A program made the translations under genes and the position numbers. A DNA stretch of 64,000 nt from Cyanophora paradoxa (lineage: Eukaryota; Glaucocystophyceae; Cyanophorales; Cyanophoraceae). A model generated the notes under the pieces. That model saw only the letters and a program-made list of their open reading frames with translations, was not told where the DNA came from and ran no database searches. Below are positions 34,086-45,000 of this stretch, piece by piece. Location: positions 62,001-126,000 of the forward strand of contig QPMI01000657.1 of NCBI GenBank assembly GCA_004431415.1, given 5' to 3'. Numbering within the stretch: position 1 is the first letter of the stretch; every line of letters begins with the position of its first letter.

Positions 34086-35483
34086 ATGGACGTCACAACA
34101 ACCCTCCAACGTCTTTCCCTCAAAGAGGCGCTAACCACCCCCGAAGAGGCAAAGGCGTTCTTCCTCGATAACTCGCTTATGCTTGGTCTGGAATCGAAGA
34201 CGAAACCCGTTCTCGTTACTGTTAGCCCATCGACAACCTTCCCTAACAACGCTGCGCAACGCGTAAGTTTCAAACTTCCACGTTACAACTTTATCGGTAA
34301 GCTGGAACTCGCTTTCGATCTTAGCGAAATTGCTGGTTTCATCGGTGATACCGATTTGGTTCGTAATGGTTATGTCCGCCCCGTCGGCGCTCTCGTAGAG
34401 CGTCTGGAAATCTCGTATGGCTCTTACCTTTTCACTGTGCCTTCTGATTTCCTCGCTCATTTCCCGCTGGTTTACTATTCGGAGGATCAGCTAGCGAAAA
34501 AGAAACGTTCGGCTGGTTTCCTGCACGGCATCCCACAACACGGAACTAACCGACTTGGTGGGTCATTCTTTGTGGAAATCCCCGTGCCATGGTTAAATAG
34601 TTACCTACCGCTTGGCGCGCTCTCAGGCGAAATGGTAGTTACCGCATGGTTCCGTGACCCCGCTAAGGGTGGATTCATTGAGACTTCTTATGGTGGTCGC
34701 GCTCTTCCGGTTGTCGGAGCTGCTGCCGATCAAACCGCTAATGACGGTCTCGGAAGCGCCACCGGTGTAACCCTTGCTAATGTCGGTCAAAACATCACAA
34801 CTGGAACCATTACCGGTCTGTCCATTCCATCATCTGCACCCGTGGATACTATTATGATCACCAACCCACGCCTTTACATGCATGCCGTCAATGTTTCCGA
34901 TGAGCTGTTTGCTACGGTCATTGAAAAGGTTAAGACTACTGGTATTGCGATTCCGGCTATCGACATCGGCTACGTCGATGCTTTCGATGTTGCCGCCAAC
35001 GGCAATAACCAACCTAACCGTATTAACATTAGCCAAATGTCGGGGCTTGCTTTCGCTCTTCTATTCTCGGTTCGTGACTACCTTAAAACCGGTCAGGATA
35101 ACAGCGGCTCCCACAGTGTCCTTAAAACATATGCGGACTCGAAGGATATCACATACACGGTGGAGATTAACGGACAGCGTCTTTATTCCACGGAGCCTAT
35201 CCCACTCCTCAAAGGTGCGGAACTCATCGCCGATGCATTCAAGTGTTCTAACATGGACAAGGAAGCTAACCGCTATGTCCTGTCCGGTCTGCCTTTCTGT
35301 CTGGACGGAGAGAAGGCGATTCGTAACATCGCCCAAAGTGGTTATGTCGATCTAACTAACTCCTCATCAAGTTTCCTAACCCTCTACGTCCCACAAAACA
35401 TGCGCCTTACTGTTAACGTGCGCGCTCTCATGCACACGATGCTCATAGCGGACCGCGACGGTCTGCGGCGAGTCAATCTATAA
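34086..35483 (+). CDS. Major capsid protein (double jelly roll)
   Basis: 465 residues. MDVTTTLQRLSLKEALTTPE is followed by beta-rich sequence with FKLPRYNFIGKLELAFDL, DFLAHFPLVYYSEDQLAKKK, and the loop-and-strand segment FFVEIPVPWLNSYLPLGALS. It is placed between penton and packaging ATPase genes, the conserved PLV morphogenesis block. The length is somewhat short of many Polinton capsid proteins but within the PLV range. It forms the trimeric hexon-like capsomers of an icosahedral particle. Codons here are richer in C/G than those of the neighbours, as expected for a highly expressed structural gene. Confidence 0.85.
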   Translation: MDVTTTLQRLSLKEALTTPEEAKAFFLDNSLMLGLESKTKPVLVTVSPSTTFPNNAAQRVSFKLPRYNFIGKLELAFDLSEIAGFIGDTDLVRNGYVRPVGALVERLEISYGSYLFTVPSDFLAHFPLVYYSEDQLAKKKRSAGFLHGIPQHGTNRLGGSFFVEIPVPWLNSYLPLGALSGEMVVTAWFRDPAKGGFIETSYGGRALPVVGAAADQTANDGLGSATGVTLANVGQNITTGTITGLSIPSSAPVDTIMITNPRLYMHAVNVSDELFATVIEKVKTTGIAIPAIDIGYVDAFDVAANGNNQPNRINISQMSGLAFALLFSVRDYLKTGQDNSGSHSVLKTYADSKDITYTVEINGQRLYSTEPIPLLKGAELIADAFKCSNMDKEANRYVLSGLPFCLDGEKAIRNIAQSGYVDLTNSSSSFLTLYVPQNMRLTVNVRALMHTMLIADRDGLRRVNL

Positions 35484-35565
35484 TAAGCACTGTATGTGTT
35501 TGTTACCATTATTTAGTCATATTTCGTTATTTTTATCTGTCTTTATTAAGAAGATCTACAACACC

Positions 35566-36351
35566 ATGGATGATGTCCCCGAATTTAACGCTGGTGAGAT
35601 GATAAAACCACCATTTCGCGTCCTTGCAATCGGAAAATCGGCTACGGGTAAGTCGGAAGCGGTAAAGTATTGGTTAAAACAGTTACATGATGCTAAAAAG
35701 TTAGATGTCGTTTTAGTTGTAAGTGGAACCGCATTTAATCATTTCTGGAATAATGTAGCTACTATACAGCTCGGTAAATGGGATGCGCCTTACATCGCTA
35801 AACTTCTCGATGAAAGACAAGAGAAAATAGAGAAAGGAGAACCTGTTAACCAATTGTGTGTAGTTCTCGATGATCTTATAGATAATGAGTTAGTCGACCT
35901 AACCCGTGACAAAATTATTGGCTCTCTTTACAGTCGGGGGAGACATTCCCAAATTTCTATTATCTGTATCACACAGAAACTGCGTAAGGTTTCTTCCACT
36001 ATTCGCGTTAATTCGGATTATGCGATGTTTCTTAGCGCCGCTAATCGGAAAGAACTCGAAGCGATTGAAGAAGAATACAATATAATAAGAGATAAAGACG
36101 CTTTCTATAAGATGTTTGAGGAATACGTTCATTCATATCAGTTTCTCATTTGGTCATCCGCTGATTATTCGGTAAAGTATTATGTAGATAAAGCGGATCT
36201 CGTTAAAAACTTTGGATTCCCGCGGTTCCATCGCAAACCTAAAAAGAAAGAAGACGAATTACCACAACCACAGAAAGAAGAAGAAGCGCCAAAAGAGATT
36301 AAAAGCGCTATTCATACAAATAAATTGATGCGATATAAGAGAGGACTTTAA
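35566..36351 (+). CDS. A32/FtsK-HerA-type genome packaging ATPase
   Basis: Start chosen at ATG 35,566 (MDDVPEFNAGEMIKPPFRVL). An open frame reaches back to 35,494, but the conserved part begins here. Walker A is IGKSATGKSE at residues about 22-30, Walker B is LCVVLDDLIDN at about 98-106, then SRGRHSQISIICITQKLRK holds the sensor-like Q. The Lys/Glu/Pro-rich tail ends KSAIHTNKLMRYKRGL. It pumps viral DNA into the preformed capsid. It is co-directional with the capsid gene, 82 bp downstream. Confidence 0.9.
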   Translation: MDDVPEFNAGEMIKPPFRVLAIGKSATGKSEAVKYWLKQLHDAKKLDVVLVVSGTAFNHFWNNVATIQLGKWDAPYIAKLLDERQEKIEKGEPVNQLCVVLDDLIDNELVDLTRDKIIGSLYSRGRHSQISIICITQKLRKVSSTIRVNSDYAMFLSAANRKELEAIEEEYNIIRDKDAFYKMFEEYVHSYQFLIWSSADYSVKYYVDKADLVKNFGFPRFHRKPKKKEDELPQPQKEEEAPKEIKSAIHTNKLMRYKRGL

Positions 36352-36379
36352 AAATATCTTCCATATAATTAAAGATACA

Positions 36380-37111
36380 ATGCCGCCAAAACGTAAAGTA
36401 GGTGTCCCCGCTGGGGCTATTTCATATTCCGGTGGTGAAAGTTACGGATCTCTCAATACTACACCTATGAAATTCGACGGAGTTAATCAAGTGAAACCAT
36501 CGCAACCCGAAGAAGATCCTTTAAACGCCGCTTATGAAGAATCGCCGGCGGACAAAGCGCCGCAAGCATCGACAAGTGAAACACTCAATGTATCACCGGA
36601 TGCATCGAAGATGAAGGCGGTCGGTGAGGGTGCGCGTCGTATTATCGGTGCCGCTGATGATCGCGGTCTTGGTCTACAAGATCTTGCACTTGCCCGCAAA
36701 GGTCAAGGTGTTTCGAAAGAATCGGACAAGGTTATCCAATCGATGGCGGGTGAGGTTACTTATAAAGTCGCTCCGACTCAAAACGTCCACCGAATGCCAA
36801 AGGCTGAATGGGACACAATGACCGCTAAACTACGTGATCTCGAAGCTAAGTCAAGTGCGCTAGAACAGTATGTTATGGAGAAGAAAGAACGCGCTAAAAT
36901 GAAGGAGATGTTACGTAAAGAGGTTTTCCGAATGGGTATTACGGGACTTCCTGATACTCAATTTATTCGGAAGAAAGAGACACAAATAGATGAGCAAGCG
37001 GTGGATGAAATGAATACTAAAAAGAAGGGAACCATAGAGCCTGGCGCTACCAAAGCGGAAGTAGAGAAAGCCGTAGCACCAACAGTTTACAAGCGGAGAG
37101 TTTGGCTTTAA
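36380..37111 (+). CDS. Unrecognised PLV protein, 243 aa (probably virion-associated)
   Basis: Starts MPPKRKVGVPAGAISYSGGE. It is low in structure at the N-terminus (Pro/Ser/Glu/Ala), with a charged coiled-coil-like stretch near residues 155-185 (LRDLEAKSSALEQYVMEKKE) and a tail with AVAPTVYKRRVWL. Its position just after the packaging ATPase, in the capsid block, suggests a structural or scaffolding role. Some PLVs keep a maturation protease here, but no Cys-His-Asp motif is visible. Confidence 0.75.
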   Translation: MPPKRKVGVPAGAISYSGGESYGSLNTTPMKFDGVNQVKPSQPEEDPLNAAYEESPADKAPQASTSETLNVSPDASKMKAVGEGARRIIGAADDRGLGLQDLALARKGQGVSKESDKVIQSMAGEVTYKVAPTQNVHRMPKAEWDTMTAKLRDLEAKSSALEQYVMEKKERAKMKEMLRKEVFRMGITGLPDTQFIRKKETQIDEQAVDEMNTKKKGTIEPGATKAEVEKAVAPTVYKRRVWL

Positions 37112-37138
37112 ATATATCTGATTAATAAAGGATTCTCG

Positions 37139-37387
37139 ATGGACTTTCTCCAAAAGATCATAGAGATGTTTAACCTGCACATTGTAAGCAATTGTCACAG
37201 CGGATGCTGTGATACAACCGTAGAACTTGGTTTTTCAGATACCGAAGATAATGTAACGGAAGGTAGAGAGTCCCGGAGACATTCGGTAGATTCCACACAT
37301 TCAGAACCCGCTACAAATGGTCGCCGTTTTTCGGTAGATCAAAGCGATAATTTACGAAGGCAAGCGTTTGATCATCGAGGTAATTAA
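37139..37387 (+). CDS. Small PLV protein, 82 aa
   Basis: Begins MDFLQKIIEMFNLHIVSNCH, an amphipathic helix followed by a Cys/His-containing turn (NCHSGCCD). The acidic then Ser/Arg/His-rich tail has two similar RRxSVD boxes (SRRHSVDSTHSE and GRRFSVDQSDN), which look like kinase substrate motifs. It lies 27 bp after the preceding gene. Function unknown. Confidence 0.6.
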   Translation: MDFLQKIIEMFNLHIVSNCHSGCCDTTVELGFSDTEDNVTEGRESRRHSVDSTHSEPATNGRRFSVDQSDNLRRQAFDHRGN

Positions 37388-37411
37388 AATATTTGTAATA
37401 AGTATCGGAAA

Positions 37412-37537
37412 ATGCTCGAAGAAGTCTATAATATTATTTTAGCGAAACATCAGATTTACGCCGTTGCATCTGCGATAGAAAAACGTAGACATGAGCTTGT
37501 CCGGTCGCCAAAAAATGACAACCCTAAAAGTATTTAA
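37412..37537 (+). CDS. Very small PLV ORF, 41 aa
   Basis: ATG at 37,412, MLEEVYNIILAKHQIYAVAS and on to TAA at 37,537. It is helical and basic at the end. It sits 24 bp after the preceding ORF in the same direction, so it is plausible as a co-directional mini-gene, but it is too short to prove. Confidence 0.35.
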   Translation: MLEEVYNIILAKHQIYAVASAIEKRRHELVRSPKNDNPKSI

Positions 37538-37589
37538 AGAAACAGCGATATTACAAACTGATAAAATATTTTCTGTGCTGAAAGTAAGA

Positions 37590-37865
37590 ATGGCTGCTAT
37601 CGCCGATGATGTTAGCGTTATTGAATTCGAATTCGAAAGTGACAGCGATGAAATTGTTAACTCACCACCAAAGGTTAAACTTAATCCTAAGAGTGCCGAT
37701 GGGTTAAATTATCGAATCCGTGAAGTGCTGAGACTGCGAAAGAAGTATGAGGAAGACCCCGAATACCGCGAATTCAAAAAAAAGCAAGCTTTGGAGAACT
37801 ATTACCGTCGGAAAGAATTGGAAGGTATCCATTGTGCAAAGCGTGGACGCCCTCGCAAATACTGA
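37590..37865 (+). CDS. Small basic PLV protein with AT-hook-like end, 91 aa
   Basis: The preferred ATG is 37,590 (MAAIADDVSVIEFEFESDSD); a start at 37,491 would overlap the mini-ORF. The acidic N-terminus is followed by a charged helix (IREVLRLRKKYEEDPEYREF) and a C-terminal CAKRGRPRKY, a perfect R-G-R-P-R AT-hook core for minor-groove DNA binding. It may act as a transcription or chromatin-like factor. Confidence 0.65.
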   Translation: MAAIADDVSVIEFEFESDSDEIVNSPPKVKLNPKSADGLNYRIREVLRLRKKYEEDPEYREFKKKQALENYYRRKELEGIHCAKRGRPRKY

Positions 37866-38055
37866 AATGCCGCTATTGCCGCTGAAACATCATTACTTAT
37901 TTTTCGAGCGGCTTACCGACGATAATCGGTAATCGCGTTACAGAATCCGGTTTTTTAGCATCGAGGAAAAAAAGTGTAGGGCATTTAAAGGTTAGGCGCC
38001 AAAAAATGATCAACAAGAAAAATTTTTATCTTTCGTTAAAGTAGAACGCGCAACG
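37866..38055 (+). other. Short PLV spacer before primase-helicase
   Basis: No gene. It contains a CCGATTATCGGT-type inverted repeat region (about 37,917-37,932) and an A-rich leader before the ATG at 38,056. Confidence 0.4.
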
Positions 38056-40395
38056 ATGGACAGCAAAAGTAAAACCCTGCTTACGAAACTCGCTAATTGG
38101 CTCCGCTCTAACGATGAGCTGGCGAAAAACCTTCTGATTCCCGTCGATCCTGTCAAAAAGCTTCCCGCTTTCGGTCATAAGGACGATACATGGAATTGGA
38201 AGAGATACGAAGAAACGGTTAAGTCAAACAAGTATGTCGCGTGGGGTATCCTCGCTAAAAACATCATCTGTGTCGATTTCGATCAGGAAGAAGACTTTAA
38301 CAAGTTCGAAGAACTCTTTCCTGACGATTTCAGCGCCGCTATTCCAATCGAAAAGACTAAGAAGGGCTACCATGTGTTCTTTGCACGCCCTCCTAAGTTC
38401 GATGAGCTGAAACTATTCGACAAAGCGCCTGCTTTCAAAGGCTACGATAAGATCGATTTAAAAACGAGTTGCTCTACCGGAACCGCCGGCGTTATCAATG
38501 TTTGCCCCTCTCCCGGTAAAACATGGATTCGCGAGCCATGGGCTACGGGATGTGAGCTTATCGAGCCATCGGAGGCTTTCCAAAATTGGATGATCGAAAA
38601 CTATAAACACAATGTTGTTATTAACATCGACAAAGCAAAGATTACAGGCAATGAATTCTTAACCACTCTCAATGAGAAACTTATTGAGATTGGCTTTGAT
38701 TTCCCTTCTATCATCAGTCAAACCGAAAATGGCTATAACTTTACTGCTCAGAACAAAGGCGGAATATGCCCCTGCTGCAATAATACACATGATAAGAACA
38801 ATTGGTATGTGATGAAAGCACAGGGAAACGATAAGGACAAATTCGTGGTTTCTAATTACAGTTCCCGATGCAAAAAACTATTTGTTAACATCGTAACCAA
38901 AACAGAACAATATATTAAGCTTTCCGCTCTTATTGATCTGGCGATTGGATCTAATGGCGCTCATTACGATGTCGCAAAAGTAGCTTATGAAGTCCTGAAA
39001 GATGATTACCGCTACTCAAATAAGACATGGTTCGAATTCGACACTAACTACGGTATTTGGGAGACTGACGAAACCTCAAAGCGTATTTATCTTGCTATGA
39101 GCTGCAAGGTTTGCGCGGCATTCATGAATCGTTCCTATGAGCTTGGATTTAAAGCCATGAGAGACGAAGAAAACCGCGAATCCTTAGATGAAAAGAGTAA
39201 ACTGGCTCTCAATATCGCAAAGAATCTTAAACAGACTGCTTACCGCACTTCTCTTATGACAGACTTAACCGTTATGTTTAGTCGTCCGACCTTTTTCGAA
39301 AGATTGGATACAGTGTCTAACATTATCGGTTTCACTAATGGTGTTTTCGATCTTAACACTATGACCTTCCGTAAGGGAAAACCCGATGATATGGTTAGCA
39401 AAACCGTAGGCTACGAATTCATGGCTGCTGACCGTCAGAAAATCGCTAAGATTCAGTCCATCTACGCTGATATTATCGAAGATCCCGATGAGCGTAACTA
39501 TATTATCGGAGCGCTTGCTTTCGCTCTCACAGGTCGGACTGATATCCAAAAATTCAATTTCTGGTCTGGAAAAGGTGCTAATGGTAAATCGCTACTGCAA
39601 GAAATGGCTAAGAAAACATTCGGCGATTACTACGGCTCGATCAGTATGAGCTACTGGACAAAGCCTAAAAAGAATTCATCAGATGCTACGCCCGATCTTG
39701 CCGCAATTCTTGGGAAGCGAATCGTATTCAGTAACGAAGCGGAAGATGGCGATAAGTTGCAAATCAGTAAGATTAAGGAAATCACAGGTGGAAACGAAAT
39801 GAAGGTTCGCGCGCTCTTTAAGGATCCCGTCGCCTTTATTCCGATGTGTCAAATCTTCCTATCCACCAATGATAACCTTTCTCTCAGCAAAGCTGACGAA
39901 GCCATATTACGTCGGCTCATCTATTGCACATTCAAGAGTGTGTTTAAGCCGAATCCTAAGGAAGGTGAAAAGAAAGCCGATATTACCCTAATGCATCTTC
40001 TCGATGACGACGAGTATAAAATGGCTCAAATGTCTATCTTCTTGGACATGTTTAGAACGCAAGACCTTGCCGACCTTATGCAAAATCCGCCCCAATCTAT
40101 CATCGATTACGGATCGGAATATTTCGCTGAAAATGATAAGCTCGGTGAATGGATCAGAAATACTTATGAAAAGACAGGAAACCGTGATGACTTTGTTTCA
40201 AGTGATTCTATTGTGAAGAAATACAGACAAATGGATGATAAGGTGGAACCGACAAGCATCGGTAAACGGATGCGTGAGGTATTTAATGTTAAGTCTGAGC
40301 CGAAACGTGAAAGGGGTGTATTGATGCGTGGGTATTTCGGAATTAAAGCCATTAATCACCGAAACGAATTTGTGGATGATGACGTGGAAGCGTAA
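38056..40395 (+). CDS. Primase-polymerase / SF3 helicase (D5-like)
   Basis: 779 residues. The N-terminal archaeo-eukaryotic prim-pol fold has ILAKNIICVDFDQEEDFNKF (D-x-D at about 75-77), KTKKGYHVFFARP (the catalytic-site His) and IDLKTSCSTGTAGVINVCPS (third motif). A zinc-ribbon-like segment GGICPCCNNTHDKNNWYV follows near residue 235. Then come the D5_N-like region and the SF3 helicase: Walker A FWSGKGANGKSLLQEM (about 502-517), Walker B IVFSNEAEDGD (about 557-565) and motif C IPMCQIFLSTND (about 595-606). It primes and unwinds viral DNA. Having this enzyme together with a protein-primed polymerase recalls mavirus-type virophages. Confidence 0.92.
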   Translation: MDSKSKTLLTKLANWLRSNDELAKNLLIPVDPVKKLPAFGHKDDTWNWKRYEETVKSNKYVAWGILAKNIICVDFDQEEDFNKFEELFPDDFSAAIPIEKTKKGYHVFFARPPKFDELKLFDKAPAFKGYDKIDLKTSCSTGTAGVINVCPSPGKTWIREPWATGCELIEPSEAFQNWMIENYKHNVVINIDKAKITGNEFLTTLNEKLIEIGFDFPSIISQTENGYNFTAQNKGGICPCCNNTHDKNNWYVMKAQGNDKDKFVVSNYSSRCKKLFVNIVTKTEQYIKLSALIDLAIGSNGAHYDVAKVAYEVLKDDYRYSNKTWFEFDTNYGIWETDETSKRIYLAMSCKVCAAFMNRSYELGFKAMRDEENRESLDEKSKLALNIAKNLKQTAYRTSLMTDLTVMFSRPTFFERLDTVSNIIGFTNGVFDLNTMTFRKGKPDDMVSKTVGYEFMAADRQKIAKIQSIYADIIEDPDERNYIIGALAFALTGRTDIQKFNFWSGKGANGKSLLQEMAKKTFGDYYGSISMSYWTKPKKNSSDATPDLAAILGKRIVFSNEAEDGDKLQISKIKEITGGNEMKVRALFKDPVAFIPMCQIFLSTNDNLSLSKADEAILRRLIYCTFKSVFKPNPKEGEKKADITLMHLLDDDEYKMAQMSIFLDMFRTQDLADLMQNPPQSIIDYGSEYFAENDKLGEWIRNTYEKTGNRDDFVSSDSIVKKYRQMDDKVEPTSIGKRMREVFNVKSEPKRERGVLMRGYFGIKAINHRNEFVDDDVEA

Positions 40396-40497
40396 ATATA
40401 AATGAATTGAATGATTACTTTCTTACTATTTTTTATAACCTTACTGTGTATGGTAAGATAAAACAATGTTACAGGTAAATTTCCGGTTTTCAGTAAG

Positions 40498-40590
40498 GTG
40501 TTACAGGTGTTACAGGTCTATCCCAAACTTTGGAACCGCCGACCCCCTCCTAGGGGAAAGTTTGGGATAGACCTGTAACACCTGTAACAC
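40498..40590. repeat. 93-bp imperfect palindrome, copy 2 (internal)
   Basis: Same unit and same orientation as the right-TIR copy, with the inner stem changed symmetrically (CCAAACTTTGGAACCGCC here, CCAAAGTTCCAAGCCGCC there). Similarity continues about 45 bp to the right (ATACCATTCTCAATAAGACCC against ATACCATTATCAGTAAGAACC), so the repeated unit is larger than the palindrome. It lies between the primase-helicase gene and the next ORF. Confidence 0.9.
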
Positions 40591-40738
40591 ATACCATTCT
40601 CAATAAGACCCCTTTAAAAACATAAAATCTCAGTGTGAATATCCTTATTAATATTATTTGTAGTGTTTTATTACTATAATCTGTAAAAATTGAACAAGAT
40701 ATTTAAGCATTTCTTTGTTTGACTATACGAAGTTATCA

Positions 40739-40993
40739 ATGGCTACCCGTAAGTTTGCTTTCGAAATGACCGATGAAGAATTAGACCAAACCATGAAACA
40801 AGAAATTACCATAGAAGCAACAGCGGAATATTTAAAAAGGGTATTCGGTTCTAATCCGTTATTGGAAACAAAGAAACGCCGCACTCATGTTATCAAAGCG
40901 AATAACGTCCAACTTAAACTTATACTTCCTGAGGGCGTTAAAGTGCGGATTCGTGGAGTTACCGTTTATGATCCGAAATGTGTCCAAAAGTGA
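40739..40993 (+). CDS. Small PLV protein, 84 aa
   Basis: ATG at 40,739 (MATRKFAFEMTDEELDQTMK). Acidic helix then basic C-terminus (ETKKRRTHVIKANNVQLKLI; EGVKVRIRGVTVYDPK). It resembles a small DNA-binding or anti-repressor-sized protein, but no family was recognised. It lies directly downstream of the internal palindrome. Confidence 0.6.
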   Translation: MATRKFAFEMTDEELDQTMKQEITIEATAEYLKRVFGSNPLLETKKRRTHVIKANNVQLKLILPEGVKVRIRGVTVYDPKCVQK

Positions 40994-41054
40994 AATAGAA
41001 ATGCTCAAAAATCTATTAAACCACAAAATAAAAAAGATTTTGTTAGTTTTTTTT

Positions 41055-41939
41055 TCAACCTTGCACAATGTAATGATCGCTGCATATTCTAAATCGTATG
41101 CTTGCCAATTTAAAATGTTTTTTTAACAATTCAACAACTTGTTCGATTGTATACGCCACTGAACATTTAGTATCGCGATCCCATAAACAATCTAATTGTT
41201 TGGGAATATCTCTACGTTCCCATGCAACTTTGAAATGTAAGCGTATTTCAATACGTGGACATTCCATGTATTCAGCGAGCCATTCGAGGAATTGTTTCCT
41301 TTCAGCTCTAAATTTATCTATATCCTGTTTTCTCATTTTATCCATGTTTGGAACGAAGTTTTCACACCAACTAATAAACTTTCTTGCATTTTCCTGATTA
41401 ATAAGCTGTTGTCGTTCCCATTCTTTCTGTCTCTGTTCCCATTCTTCCTGTCTTTGTTTTCGTTTTTGTTCTTCTTCTTGTCGTTTCTTCTCTTCTTCTC
41501 GCCGTCTCTTTTCTTCTTCTTGCCGTTTCTTCTCTTCTCTTAGCCTTTTTCTCTCTTCTTTTGCTTTTTGTTTTCTACAATGATTACAATAGTCTTCTAT
41601 ACGGTTCCAATGCCTTTCCCCACATTGATGGCATAAGTCACCTCTGTGTTCTTCTGGCAAAAACCGTTTTATACAATGATTTCCAACCAAAACGATAATT
41701 TTCTTTTCGACATGCAATATATAACATTGCTCTTCTATGTGATGAGAACAGGCACATTTATTATGTTTTGGAGGAAGCTTTTCAATCCCTAAATTATAGT
41801 GTGCAAGTTTAGCGACTATACGAGGCATATTTAACTCACTTCCCAACTCAACATAATCTAGGAAGTTATCAGAACCACATAGATTACGTAAAGTCTCTTT
41901 TAACTGTTCGAGATAGCTATTTTTCTTTTCTGTCGTCAT
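41055..41939 (-). CDS. Zinc-binding coiled-coil PLV protein, 294 aa
   Basis: ATG at 41,937-41,939. The N-terminal third has two Cys/His clusters: NKCACSHHIEEQCYILHV, with GNHCIKRFL further on, and CHQCGERHWNRIEDYCNHC, a clear C-x2-C-x(n)-C-x2-C ribbon. The middle (residues about 125-185) is a very regular REEEKKRQEEE-type charged helix or coiled coil. The C-terminal 90 residues are a mixed domain (ISWCENFVPNMDKMRKQDID). Function unknown; possibly a DNA-binding scaffold. It is convergent with the preceding ORF. Confidence 0.75.
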   Translation of the reverse strand: MTTEKKNSYLEQLKETLRNLCGSDNFLDYVELGSELNMPRIVAKLAHYNLGIEKLPPKHNKCACSHHIEEQCYILHVEKKIIVLVGNHCIKRFLPEEHRGDLCHQCGERHWNRIEDYCNHCRKQKAKEERKRLREEKKRQEEEKRRREEEKKRQEEEQKRKQRQEEWEQRQKEWERQQLINQENARKFISWCENFVPNMDKMRKQDIDKFRAERKQFLEWLAEYMECPRIEIRLHFKVAWERRDIPKQLDCLWDRDTKCSVAYTIEQVVELLKKHFKLASIRFRICSDHYIVQG

Positions 41940-42061
41940 TTCTGTATGTGTTACACATAAAATGTTTTCTCATCTGTCATTTTTTGAGTTGTCTTTAAAT
42001 ACGTTTCTACATTTTTAAACGCGTTTCATTTCCGAAAAAATAATGTTCCTATAAATCAAAG

Positions 42062-45000
42062 ATGCCCCGCCAAACTAATAGACTTATCAAAGAAAAGAAA
42101 AATGAGATTATCGGACTGTTAGGAACCCTTTTAGTCACCGGTGAAATCACAGAAGCCGAATATGATAGAGAAGCCGCCATTTTAGATCGGAAGCCGCGAC
42201 TACAACAACTTACCGATATCGCTAATGACCTCTACGATCGCATGCAACGAATGGAAGACTTTATGGACGAAGGACAACGCTTAGGAGCGATTGAACCCGA
42301 AGTAGAAGATGGAGAGGCAATGAATCAGGCTTACTCGTGGCATTCTTACCGCGCAAGAAATCAAATAGTTGTGGATACTATCGATTATTTGGAACGCATC
42401 GCTACTAACCTTCCACAGCGAATTAGAACGAAGTTAGAACAACTCAGAGCCGTTAAAGTCCGTCTTACATTCGTTTGTCGGTTCGTTAAAGTAAGTAATG
42501 AACGCATTTTTATTACTAAATACATTTACAGTGACTACTTTGTTATCACACGATCCCGTAATATAAATACGGAATTGCGTAAAGCTCTACAAGAAATGCA
42601 AGAACAAATGAAACAAGTAGATAGTTATCGTTTGGATCGCTTAGAGATCCTTAGGGTAGTTATCATGTCTTACGCACCGGTGGGTGGTTGCTATTTTGCT
42701 ACTCCCGAATGGATCGCAAGAAAGAAAGCAACCGTTAACGTTAAGAATATCGACGGACAAGATTGTTTTAAATATGCTATTTTGGCTCGTCTACACCGAA
42801 AGGACATTAACCGCCATAAAAGCTATGATCCCATTCAATATCGCCGATGGCTTAATGAACTGAACTTTAATAATATCGAATTTCCGGTAGCATGCGATGC
42901 TGATGTTATCGATCGATTCGAAGAACAGAACCCGGACTTATCGGTTAATATCTACGGTGCCGATAACGAAAAGGAGTCATTCTATCCGTTACATATGTCG
43001 AGCAATCCACGTAGAAAGAATAAGATTAACCTTTTACTCATCGAAAATACGGAGGAGAATAGAGGACATTATGTAGCTATTGTGTCTCTAAGTCGCCTCC
43101 TTAAAACCACGTTTGATAAAGCATGTGATGGACGCATTTATTACTGTGAAACCTGTCTATCACGTTTCCGATCTCAGGCGAAATTAGACCTACACATAGA
43201 AGCTAATCGGTGCATCGATTGGAGGGAAAGTAAAGGAAAATGTCCAAAACCCGATACTTACATGGAATTCGGATTAAAACACCTAAGAAAGACTGTATGG
43301 CTTCCTGTGATCTGTTACGTGAAAATCGAAGATCATTCGGTATCTATCGGAGCAAATAAAAGTAAACGCGAAATTAAAGCTGTGTCACTGAGAGTGGTAA
43401 TAGGAGAAGAGGTAATAGCTTTTCATTTTGAGGGAGCCGATCCTTTGGGTTCGCTGTTTGCCAAACTCATAGAAATAAGACCGCATGTAGTGCAAACCCT
43501 ATTTAGAAATATTCCCATGCATCCACTCACAGAAGATCAGAAGGCGGAATATAGAACCACAAAACATTGTTATATTTGCTTGCAACGATTCACAGCTGAA
43601 AACTTTTCGGTTCGCGATCACTGTCACCAAACAGGCGATTATATCGGGAAAGCATGCCGAAACTGTAACCTCCATAGGCGAATCTCTAAACAAACAAAGG
43701 TAGCTATTGTCGTAGATCAAATGGACGAATGCGGACATGGGATATTCCGAAAGATAGCCCAACAAGACGATACGCTACGTGTGGAGATTCTAAGTAAAAA
43801 TTTCGATCAATATCTATCGCTACAATGGGGCATGTGGAAATTCATAGATGCATCGCATTTTATGGATTTCCAAAGTGCAAATGTCGATGATCTTATGTTT
43901 AAATTCGAAGAATTCCGTAAATTGGCGTTCTCTCAATATGGATTAGATCCATGTCATTATGTTAGCGCTCCTGGTCTATCCTGGGATGCTATGTTAAAAC
44001 ATACAAAAGCAAAGATTGAACTTATCGATGATGTAGAGAAATACGAATTTATTGAAAGAGCTATTCGGGGTGGATTTGCTACTATGCCCACACGATATGC
44101 AAAGGTCGAAAATCCCGATGATCATATTGTTTTATTGGACGCAAATAATCTTTATGGTTATGCACTCAGCCAACCTTTACCTATTGGTGATTATCGATGG
44201 GAAGAAACCACAGAGGCACTGAAAGAAGTAGAAGGACGAAACGCATTTATTGAGGTCGATTTAGAATATCCTATTTCCCTCGAAGATCATTATGACTTCC
44301 CACTTATTGTGAATAAAGAAGTGATCACGACAGATATGTTAGGTGAATACCAACAAAACCTATTATATATGACAGGCGAAAAATTAACCAAAGATCCACG
44401 ACTTACAGCAACATTTACACCAAAGACTAACTATGTCATATCACAACCTCTACTTATCTATCTCGTTAAAAAGGGTGTAGTCATAAAAGCGATTCATAAG
44501 GTGATCTCATTCGCTACTTCTTCTTTCATGAAATCTTACATAGCTCTGAATACAAGACTACGACACGAATCAGGGAATAGATTCGAAAGCGACTTTTTTA
44601 AACTCATGAATAATGCGATATATGGAAAATGCTTAGAATCTTGTAGGGGTCGCTCTTCTGTAAAGATCGCCAATAGTGAGAAACTATGTAAGAAATATGC
44701 CGCAAGTCCACTTATCAAAGCAACCAATGTATTAAACGAAAATGCCGTAGCCTTTGAAATGTATTCGAAACATGTAAACTTAGATAAACCCGTAGCTATT
44801 GGTGCTTTCGTTTTGGATTTCGCGAAGTTACATAATTATCAATTCTTTTATGAGGTGGTAAAAAAGAAATGGGAAATGGCTAAGCTACTTTTCCACGATA
44901 CCGATTCGTTCTGTCTACTACTGAAAACCGATAATCTAAATGCGGACATGAAAGCCATCGGTGAACACCTCGATAGGAGTAATTATAATCGCGATCATCC